The notes beneath the pieces are model-generated. The model had not been told where the DNA came from, made no database searches, and saw only the letters and a list, made by a program, of their open reading frames with translations. Positions 6,107 to 11,506 of a stretch of 11,506 nucleotides of DNA are shown piece after piece. A program made the position numbers and the translations under genes. Numbering within the stretch: the stretch's first letter is position 1; every line of letters begins with the position of its first letter. Origin of the DNA: Bacteroidales bacterium. GTDB taxonomy: Bacteria; Bacteroidota; Bacteroidia; Bacteroidales; UBA932. The stretch is from assembly GCA_017561265.1 (NCBI GenBank), contig JAFZDJ010000108.1:1-11506 (forward strand), in the 5' to 3' direction.

Positions 6107-6517
6107 TTACTTGTTCTTGTTCATCATTTCCTTAGCCTCTACGGTAAGGGTTGCGTGAGGAACAAGGCGGAGTCTTTCCTTAGGGATGAGCTTACCAGTC
6201 ATGCGGCATACGCCGTATGTCTTGTTCTCGATTCTGATGAGGGCAGCCTCCAGATTCTGGATGAATTTGTACTGGCGCTGGGCAAGTGCTCCTGCCTCCT
6301 CCTTTGAAAGAGTCATCGCACCTTCCTCCATCACCTTGAATGTAGGAGATGTATCCTCGATATCGTTGCTTGAACCATGAGTGACAATATCACGGAGAGT
6401 CCTATACTCCCTCTTCGCGTTCTCAAGCATTTCAAGAATGATGGCCTTGAATTCCTGAAGTTCCTCATCACTGTAACGAACCTTCAACTCAGGAGTGTTC
6501 TTGATTTCTTCTGCCAT
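6107..6517 (-). CDS. DksA/TraR-family transcription regulator lacking the zinc-finger cysteines
   Basis: A 136-residue protein of the DksA/TraR (DnaK suppressor) family, whose members reach into the RNA polymerase secondary channel and alter promoter output, in E. coli together with ppGpp. Two helices (about 17-46 and 68-98) form the coiled coil. Its tip has D52-I-E-D55-T-S57, resembling the E. coli D71xxD74xA76 tip but with Ser for Ala. The C-terminal globular region, Y101-G-V-C104-R-M-T-G-K-L-I-P-K-E-R-L-R, aligns with the DksA zinc finger but keeps only C104. The other three metal cysteines are T107 and, further on, residues of the HATLTVEAK segment. Loss of the zinc ligands is, as far as I recall, normal for Bacteroidota members. 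It sits between ileS and lspA, 5 bases before lspA. The 145-base gap to ileS holds tandem palindromic repeats. Confidence 0.9.
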   Translation of the reverse strand: MAEEIKNTPELKVRYSDEELQEFKAIILEMLENAKREYRTLRDIVTHGSSNDIEDTSPTFKVMEEGAMTLSKEEAGALAQRQYKFIQNLEAALIRIENKTYGVCRMTGKLIPKERLRLVPHATLTVEAKEMMNKNK

Positions 6518-6557
6518 AGTGTTATTGCTTTATAATGTTAATACTTACTTTTATAAT

Positions 6558-6585
6558 GGGTTCCCTCGACAATCTCGGGATGACA
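6558..6585 (-). repeat. Dispersed palindromic repeat, copy adjoining the tandem array
   Basis: On the minus strand this copy is TGTCATCCCGAG, ATT, then GTCGAGGGAACCC. It agrees almost base for base with the tsaB copy (10983-11011) apart from the central few bases. It overlaps the first bases of the tandem units at 6580. Confidence 0.75.
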
Positions 6586-6653
6586 GTGGTCACTGGAAGC
6601 AACGGGGTTGTTCGCAATGACAGTGGTCACTGGAAGCGACGGGGTCGCTCGGG
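6580..6653 (-). repeat. Two tandem 37-bp units with covarying hairpins
   Basis: Units 6580-6616 and 6617-6653 differ at only six positions, and a third ATGACA starts at 6654. Each holds CAGTG-GT-CACTG and a second hairpin. That hairpin is AGCAAC-GGG-GTTGTT (6598-6612) in the first unit and AGCGAC-GGG-GTCGCT (6635-6649) in the second. The differences between the stems are compensatory, an A-T pair for a G-C pair and a G-T wobble for a G-C pair, so the fold is preserved. On the minus strand each unit begins with a TGTCATYSCGA core shared with the dispersed repeats. The array starts 9 bases after the ileS stop. Confidence 0.85.
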
Positions 6654-6662
6654 ATGACAAGC

Positions 6663-9600
6663 CTATCGTCTTGCAACTGCAATGCGGATGACACCTTCGT
6701 TCCACTCCACCTCAGGAGCATCACCTGCCTCAGCAAGAGAAGCAGCCTCAACAGAAAGCGCAAGTGTCTGAGCAGCAACATAATCCGCAAAGTTTGCAAG
6801 AGAAGCCGCGATCTCAGCACCATCCTCGCCGTCTGCAAAGATCTTCACATCGATCTTGTCAGTCACATCAAATCCACTGCTCTTGCGGAGGTTCTGGATA
6901 CGGTTGATGAGCTCACGTGCCACACCTTCCTGCTTAAGAGCCTCAGTGATTGTGATGTCGAGCGCGATGGTCATGGATCCCTCTGTAGCCACGAGCCAGC
7001 CCGGCATATCCTCCGATGAGATCTCATAGTCGCCCTTGTTAAGGGTAACATCTCCCGAAGCAAGGTTCAAAACATATCCTGTGCCAGAAGCCTCTGAAGC
7101 CTGGATTGCATTGATCACATCCTGACCGAGGGTTCCGAATGCAGCAGCAATCTCCTTCATCTGCTTTCCGTAGATCTTTCCGAGAGTCTTGAAGTTAGGC
7201 TTGATCTTCTTGGTGATCAGTCCTGTAGTATCTGAAATGAACTCAGCCTCCTTGACATTCACCTCATTGAGGATGAGATTCTTGACGAGCTCAAGCTGAT
7301 CCTTCACCCTTGCGTCGATCACAGGGATGATGATCTTCGAGAGAGGCTTGCGGACATTGATCTCAGCCTTGCGGCGGAGTGCGAGAACCATGGATGTAGC
7401 TCTCTGGGCAAGCGCCATACGCTCCTCGAGATCCTTGTCAATCACTGACTCGTCACATACAGGCATAGCCACATAGTGAACTGACTCCGACTCCCCTTCC
7501 ACGAGGTCGAGATAGAGACGGTCCATGAAGAACGGTGCGATCGGAGCTGCAAGCTTCGCAACGGCTACGAGCACCTGATAGAGTGTCTGGTATGCCGAGA
7601 GCTTGTCAGTGTCCATTGTACCGCCCCAGAAACGCTTTCTGCCGAGACGAACGTACCAGTTGCTGACATGGTCGCAGACAAAATCCTGAATGAGACGTCC
7701 TGCAGTGGTGATATCATAGTCTTCATAAGCTGCAACAACATCCTTCACGAGGGTATTGAGAAGCGAGATGACCCATCTGTCGATCTCAGGACGCTCCGAC
7801 ATAGGCACTGCCTCAGCCTTAGGATCGAAGCCGTCGATGTTCGCGTAAAGAGCGAAGAATGAATATGTATTGTAAAGTGTTCCGAAGAATTTGCGGCGTA
7901 CCTCATCCACACCGTTCACATCGAAACGGAGGTTGTCCCATGGCTGTGCATTTGTAAGCATATACCATCTGAGAGAGTCTGCACCGTATGTATCGAGTGC
8001 CCAGAACGGATCGACGGCATTTCCAAGACGCTTACTCATCTTGTTACCGTCCTTATCAAGAACCAATCCATTGGAAATCACACGCTTGAATGCGCACTTG
8101 TTGCTTACCATGGTATTGATTGCATGAAGTGTATAGAACCATCCGCGAGTCTGGTCAACACCCTCTGCGATGAAGTCCGCAGTGATGCCGAACCTGTCGG
8201 AATCAATGTTGCGGAGACCTTCCTGAGCATAAGGCATCGCACCTGAATCGAACCATACGTCGATGAGGTCGAGCTCACGCACCATCTTCTTTCCGCTGTC
8301 GGAAACGAGGAAGATATTGTCCACGTATGGACGATGGATGTCGATCTTGTCATAATTCTCCTTCGACATGTCCTTAGGATCGAAGCCCTTGGCTGCAAAC
8401 GGGTTCTCAGTCATGAAACCTGCAGCAACTGCCTTGTCGATCTCAGCATAAAGCTCTGCGATGGAACCGATGCACTTTGCCTCCTTTCCGTCCTCTGTCT
8501 GCCAGATAGGGAGAGGAGTACCCCAGTAGCGGCTTCTTGAGAGGTTCCAGTCCTGGATGTTCTCGAGCCACTTTCCGAAACGGCCTGTTCCTGTCGATTC
8601 AGGCTTCCATGTGATCTGCTCGTTGAGCTCCATCATCCTCTCACGCACCGCTGTGGTCTTGATGAACCATGAGTTGAGCGGATAGTAGAGCACCGGCTTG
8701 TCGGTACGCCAGCAGTGAGGATAATTATGAGTATGCTTCTCGATCTTGAACGCCTTGTTCTGCTGCTTGAGCATCACGCAGATATCCACGTCGAGGGTAG
8801 GAGCATCGGCATCAAGGGTCGCATCATATGCGTTCTTCACATAACGACCTGCCCACTCTGCATATTCAGGAGACATGTTTGCTGCGGCATATTCAGGATC
8901 GAGATCCTCCACACGGAAGAAACGTCCGCGAAGATCCACCTGAGCCTGAAGGTCACCGTTGCGGTCAACCACCTGAAGACCAGGAACACCCGCAAGCTTT
9001 GCCACCTTGGCGTCATCTGCACCGAATGTAGGAGCAATGTGAACGATACCTGTACCGTCCTCAGTAGTCACATAGTCACCAGGGATGACCTTGAATGCGC
9101 CCTCGCCTGGATTGAACCAAGGAATGAGCTGCTCGTAGCGGATGCCTGTGAGCTCGCTTCCCTTGAGGCTGCCCTCAAGAACTGTGAACTCCATCTTCTT
9201 AGGATTGAAATGCGCATTCACAAGTGCCTGAGCCACGACATAAAGAGCCTTCTCTCCTGTGTACGGATTCGACGAAAGGACTCTTACATAGTCGATGTTA
9301 GGACCGACGCAGAGAGCTGTGTTCGAAGGAAGAGTCCATGGAGTAGTCGTCCACGCAAGGAAATATGCAGGAACGCCCTCCGAGAAGAGGAACTCCGACT
9401 TCTCGTCTCTTATTACTGCGAACTGAGCCACAGCTGTGGTATCCTTGACATCACGGTAGCAGCCAGGCTGGTTGAGCTCATGAGTACTCAGACCAGTACC
9501 TGCAGCCGGCGAATAAGGCTGGATGGACTTTCCCTTGTAGAGAAGTCCCTTGTCATATATCTTCTTGAGGAGATGCCAGAGTGTCTCGATGTATCGGTTG

Positions 9601-10055
9601 TCGTAAGTGATGTACGGATCGTCCATATCCACCCAATAACCCACACGCTCTGTCATATTAACCCACTCGGCGGTGTACTTCATCACCTCCTTGCGGCATG
9701 CATCATTATACTCCTCGACTGTAATCTTTGTTCCGATGTCCTCCTTTGTGATGCCGAGCATCTTCTCGACACCAAGCTCAACAGGAAGACCGTGAGTATC
9801 CCATCCTGCACGACGGTTCACCTTATAACCGCTCTGGGTCTTGTAACGGCAGATGGCATCCTTGATCGAACGGGCCATGACATGGTGGATGCCCGGCATA
9901 CCGTTGGCAGAAGGCGGACCCTCGAAGAAAATGAATTCAGGGGCACCCTCTCTCAATTCAAGCGACTTCTCGAACGCATGGTTCTTTCTCCATCTTTCAA
10001 GCACCTCATTGCCTGTCGCAACAAGATCAAGACCTTTATACTCTCTAAATGACAT
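6663..10055 (-). CDS. ileS: Isoleucyl-tRNA synthetase, IleRS2-like with GxHH signature
   Basis: This enzyme charges tRNA-Ile with isoleucine in the cytoplasm and edits mischarged valine. At 1130 residues it is the long type found in Bacteroidota. The ATP-binding signature near residue 48 reads PSANGMPG55-I-H57-H58, so it is GxHH rather than HxGH. The second signature is KMSKR (672-676). The CP1 editing domain shows WTTTPWTLPSN (235-245) and TEDGTGIVHIAPTFGADD (331-348). SRSRYWGTPLPIW (506-518) and VDQTRGWFYTL (633-643) are further class I IleRS blocks. The C-terminal part (about 930-1130) contains the RKPLSK and PNFKTLGK segments typical of this type, followed by a divergent end. The ATG at 10055 opens MSFREYKGLD. 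It is the first gene of the operon with the DksA-like gene and lspA. A TAnnTTTG box at 10118-10125 probably drives it. Confidence 0.97.
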   Translation of the reverse strand: MSFREYKGLDLVATGNEVLERWRKNHAFEKSLELREGAPEFIFFEGPPSANGMPGIHHVMARSIKDAICRYKTQSGYKVNRRAGWDTHGLPVELGVEKMLGITKEDIGTKITVEEYNDACRKEVMKYTAEWVNMTERVGYWVDMDDPYITYDNRYIETLWHLLKKIYDKGLLYKGKSIQPYSPAAGTGLSTHELNQPGCYRDVKDTTAVAQFAVIRDEKSEFLFSEGVPAYFLAWTTTPWTLPSNTALCVGPNIDYVRVLSSNPYTGEKALYVVAQALVNAHFNPKKMEFTVLEGSLKGSELTGIRYEQLIPWFNPGEGAFKVIPGDYVTTEDGTGIVHIAPTFGADDAKVAKLAGVPGLQVVDRNGDLQAQVDLRGRFFRVEDLDPEYAAANMSPEYAEWAGRYVKNAYDATLDADAPTLDVDICVMLKQQNKAFKIEKHTHNYPHCWRTDKPVLYYPLNSWFIKTTAVRERMMELNEQITWKPESTGTGRFGKWLENIQDWNLSRSRYWGTPLPIWQTEDGKEAKCIGSIAELYAEIDKAVAAGFMTENPFAAKGFDPKDMSKENYDKIDIHRPYVDNIFLVSDSGKKMVRELDLIDVWFDSGAMPYAQEGLRNIDSDRFGITADFIAEGVDQTRGWFYTLHAINTMVSNKCAFKRVISNGLVLDKDGNKMSKRLGNAVDPFWALDTYGADSLRWYMLTNAQPWDNLRFDVNGVDEVRRKFFGTLYNTYSFFALYANIDGFDPKAEAVPMSERPEIDRWVISLLNTLVKDVVAAYEDYDITTAGRLIQDFVCDHVSNWYVRLGRKRFWGGTMDTDKLSAYQTLYQVLVAVAKLAAPIAPFFMDRLYLDLVEGESESVHYVAMPVCDESVIDKDLEERMALAQRATSMVLALRRKAEINVRKPLSKIIIPVIDARVKDQLELVKNLILNEVNVKEAEFISDTTGLITKKIKPNFKTLGKIYGKQMKEIAAAFGTLGQDVINAIQASEASGTGYVLNLASGDVTLNKGDYEISSEDMPGWLVATEGSMTIALDITITEALKQEGVARELINRIQNLRKSSGFDVTDKIDVKIFADGEDGAEIAASLANFADYVAAQTLALSVEAASLAEAGDAPEVEWNEGVIRIAVARR

Positions 10056-10075
10056 AATATGTTAAAATATTTATC

Positions 10076-10083
10076 TATTTTTG
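10076..10083 (+). promoter_or_regulatory. Candidate -7 box for cvpA-tsaB
   Basis: TATTTTTG matches TAnnTTTG and would start transcription near 10090, about 50 bases before the CvpA start at 10143. No clear -33 element is seen. Its position downstream of the alternative ATG at 10059 argues for the later start codon. Confidence 0.45.
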
Positions 10084-10117
10084 CATCAGATTCCAATGGC
10101 TGGAATTTTTCAATCTG

Positions 10118-10125
10118 CAAATATA
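10118..10125 (-). promoter_or_regulatory. Candidate -7 box for the ileS operon
   Basis: On the minus strand TATATTTG matches TAnnTTTG and would start transcription near 10111, giving a leader of about 55 bases before the ileS ATG. The -33 element is not obvious. The start site lies past that of the opposing cvpA promoter, so the two transcripts would overlap by about 20 bases. Confidence 0.45.
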
Positions 10126-10142
10126 GACATTTTAAGGCAATT

Positions 10143-10640
10143 ATGAACATACTGGATATCATTCTTTTGATATGCTTCGTCCCTGCCGTCGTACAAGGCT
10201 TCAGAAAGGGCTTTATCGCGCAGGTCATAGCAATCATATCCATAATAGCCGGAGTATGGCTTTCATTCCATTTCGCAACGGTCGTAAGCACATGGCTGGG
10301 TCAGTATATCCAGGGTTCGGAACAGGTGATGAAAATCGTGGCTTTCGCCTTGATATTCATTGCAGCAATAGCCGTACTGGCTCTTCTGGGCAAGCTTATC
10401 GAAGGAGCTGTCAAGCTCGTAATGCTCGGATGGCTCAACCGTCTGCTGGGAGTGATATTCTCACTTCTGAAGGCCGGACTCATCGTAGGACTGTGCATAA
10501 TGGCCTTCTGCTCGCTCAACAACACATTCGAGCTGGTCAGCGAAGAGACACTGGAGACATCCGTCCTCTTCCCTCCCCTCAAGGATCTGGCCTACACCGT
10601 CTTCCCTTATCTGAAAGAACTCTTTTTCTGGAACAAGTAG
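10143..10640 (+). CDS. CvpA-family inner-membrane protein
   Basis: A 165-residue membrane protein of the CvpA (colicin V production) family. In E. coli, CvpA is needed for colicin V production and bile-salt tolerance; its biochemical activity is not settled. Four hydrophobic segments are visible (about 3-20, 24-44, 62-84 and 102-124). The family N-terminal pattern MNILDIILLI..., then GFRKGF and a Gly/Ala-rich second helix, is present. A soluble tail of about 40 residues follows. An in-frame ATG at 10059 would add 28 residues, but that extension is polar and lies upstream of the predicted start of transcription. The start at 10143 places the first membrane helix at the N-terminus, as in the family. 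The gene is divergent from ileS and 4 bases from tsaB, so the two form an operon. The functional link to tsaB is unclear. Confidence 0.88.
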   Translation: MNILDIILLICFVPAVVQGFRKGFIAQVIAIISIIAGVWLSFHFATVVSTWLGQYIQGSEQVMKIVAFALIFIAAIAVLALLGKLIEGAVKLVMLGWLNRLLGVIFSLLKAGLIVGLCIMAFCSLNNTFELVSEETLETSVLFPPLKDLAYTVFPYLKELFFWNK

Positions 10641-10644
10641 ACTT

Positions 10645-11364
10645 ATGGAAAGAATCATACTCATCGAAACTTCTACAGCACTCTGCTCCGCGGCTCTCGC
10701 CGAGGACGGAGTCATCACATCATATCGTGAAAGCTCGGCACCTAAAGCTCACGCCTCGCTCACAGCCGTATTCATTCAGGAAATGCTCTCTGAACGCAAT
10801 CTGAGCCTGTCGGACTGCGATGCTGTATGCGTAAGCATGGGTCCGGGATCGTACACCGGACTTCGAGTGGGAGTTTCGACAGCAAAGGGATTATGCTTCG
10901 GCAGCGGCAAGCCGCTTCTGGCAGTGGGTACATTGAATACTCTTGTGGCACAGGCCTCCGATGTCATTTCGAGCGAACATGATGTCATCCCGAGCGAAGT
11001 CGAGGGATCCCCATACCGCTTCATCATCCCGATGATCGACGCACGCCGCATGGAAGTCTACACCGCAGTGTTCGAAAACGGCCGCCAGATCACAGAAACA
11101 GCTCCTGCCATCATCGATGAAAACAGCTTCTCAGAGTATCTGGAGCAGGGTTCATGCCTCTTCATCGGCGACGGAGCCGGCAAATGTGCCGATGTAATCA
11201 AGCACCCGAACGCCCGCTTCTGCCAGTGCTTCCCGAAAGCCTCGGCCATGCTGGAGCCGGCCATTGCAGCCTACCGTTCCGGTGACTTCAAGGACGTCGC
11301 ATACTTCGAACCGTTCTATCTCAAGGAATTCGTAGCTACGGTCAGCAAGAAGAAACTCTGGTAA
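10645..11364 (+). CDS. tsaB: tRNA threonylcarbamoyladenosine (t6A37) factor TsaB, with repeat-derived insert
   Basis: TsaB is the non-catalytic partner that pairs with TsaD (with TsaE and TsaC/TsaC2) to make t6A at position 37 of ANN-decoding tRNAs, including tRNA-Ile. The 239-residue protein begins MERIILIETST, the ASKHA first strand. It carries the hallmark block SMGPGSYTGLRVGVSTAKGL (64-83) and then PMIDARRMEVYTAVF (129-143). Between these, residues about 105-123 (SDVISSEHD, then VIPSEVEGSP) are encoded by one partial and one full copy of the window's dispersed palindromic repeat, read in frame. These residues have no counterpart in the TsaB sequences I remember, and the flanking motifs are intact. 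The protein is therefore probably functional with a surface-loop insertion. The ATG at 10645 is 4 bases after the cvpA stop, and a terminator follows at 11368. Confidence 0.95.
   Translation: MERIILIETSTALCSAALAEDGVITSYRESSAPKAHASLTAVFIQEMLSERNLSLSDCDAVCVSMGPGSYTGLRVGVSTAKGLCFGSGKPLLAVGTLNTLVAQASDVISSEHDVIPSEVEGSPYRFIIPMIDARRMEVYTAVFENGRQITETAPAIIDENSFSEYLEQGSCLFIGDGAGKCADVIKHPNARFCQCFPKASAMLEPAIAAYRSGDFKDVAYFEPFYLKEFVATVSKKKLW
10962..11011 (+). repeat. Palindromic repeat copies inserted in frame in tsaB
   Basis: A partial copy TGTCATTTCGAGCGAA starts at 10962. A fuller copy, TGTCATCCCGAGCGAA then GTCGAGGGATCCC, runs from 10983 to 11011. The two starts are 21 bases apart, a whole number of codons. 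The second copy matches those at 5489-5514 and 6558-6585. Confidence 0.85.
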
Positions 11365-11367
11365 AAT

Positions 11368-11397
11368 GGGGATGACTAATAAGGTCATCTCCTTTTT
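11368..11397 (+). terminator. Terminator after tsaB
   Basis: GGGGATGAC (11368-11376) pairs with GTCATCTCC (11384-11392) over 9 bp with one G-T pair and a 7-base loop, followed by five T. It starts 4 bases after the tsaB stop. Confidence 0.85.
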
Positions 11398-11444
11398 CAT
11401 TTATATATGACGACAGTGACGGTAGGATAAGTTTGGCTTGGTTC

Positions 11445-11490
11445 GTCGGAACAAGTTCCGACTTCATCCCTCCCACGACTACGTCGCGGG
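11445..11490. repeat. Pair of palindromes in the non-coding end of the window
   Basis: GTCGGAAC and GTTCCGAC (11445-11452 and 11455-11462) are perfect 8-bp arms two bases apart. A second structure has CCC-A-CGAC (11472-11479) against GTCG-C-GGG (11483-11490), with one mismatch. No open frame of useful length lies in 11398-11506. These may be the edge of another repeat element continuing past the window. Confidence 0.5.
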
Positions 11491-11506
11491 TCCCTCCCGT
11501 TCACGA

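Noticed and set aside
6580..6653. Possible short CRISPR array
   Set aside because: The 37-bp units are directly abutting with no unique spacers, are internally palindromic, and match dispersed repeats elsewhere. No cas gene is present.
8715..10052. A 445-codon open frame on the plus strand opposite ileS
   Set aside because: It lies wholly antisense to a strongly conserved synthetase. Its Cys/Leu/Arg-rich translation has no recognisable domain and is the expected shadow of ileS codon bias.
10059..10142. 28-residue N-terminal extension of the CvpA-family protein from the ATG at 10059
   Set aside because: The extension is polar and unlike family members, and it would begin upstream of the likely promoter box at 10076-10083.
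10172..10804. 210-codon plus-strand frame overlapping cvpA and tsaB
   Set aside because: It covers two recognised genes in another frame, and its Arg/Ser-rich translation resembles no family.

Overview
The window looks like chromosomal DNA from a Bacteroidota species, most likely an uncultured gut-type Bacteroidales. Three lines support this. TAnnTTTG-type -7 promoter boxes replace E. coli-like -10 boxes, and Shine-Dalgarno sequences are absent. The minus strand carries the order ileS, a DksA-like gene, lspA, which I know from this phylum. A lipoprotein of fimbrillin type is also present. Genus cannot be fixed from the sequence.

Layout. 1-90: the 5' end of an unknown minus-strand gene. 199-252: a 24-bp perfect palindrome acting as terminator. 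284-2521 (minus): a 745-residue protein with an EF-hand, a cysteine cluster and C-terminal membrane segments, of unknown function. 2522-2642: a divergent promoter region. 2643-2789 (plus): a 48-residue peptide gene, followed 12 bases later by a fimbrillin-like lipoprotein (2802-4706). A small bidirectional terminator separates the lipoprotein from a convergent CYTH-domain triphosphatase-like gene (4742-5209). Next comes tRNA-Ser(UGA) (5287-5371, minus) with a near-ideal Bacteroidota promoter and its own terminator. 5517-10055 (minus): an operon of ileS, a zinc-finger-degenerate DksA/TraR-family gene and lspA. 10143-11364 (plus, divergent): cvpA-family gene and tsaB, ending in a terminator. The last 110 bases are non-coding and rich in short palindromes.

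How the genes relate. Most of the window is housekeeping: isoleucine charging (IleRS), transcription control (DksA-like), lipoprotein maturation (LspA, which would process the lipoprotein encoded here), a serine tRNA, and the t6A tRNA modification factor TsaB. The accessory part is the peptide-lipoprotein pair and the EF-hand membrane protein.

The most interesting signals are four. (1) A dispersed palindromic repeat family with core TGTCATYCCGAG appears after lspA, as covarying tandem units between ileS and the DksA-like gene, and inserted in frame inside tsaB. (2) The 48-residue peptide sits directly before the lipoprotein. (3) IleRS has a GxHH sequence in place of HxGH. (4) The 745-residue protein combines an EF-hand with a CxxC...CxC cluster. 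I found no CRISPR array, transposase, phage gene or recognisable defence system.
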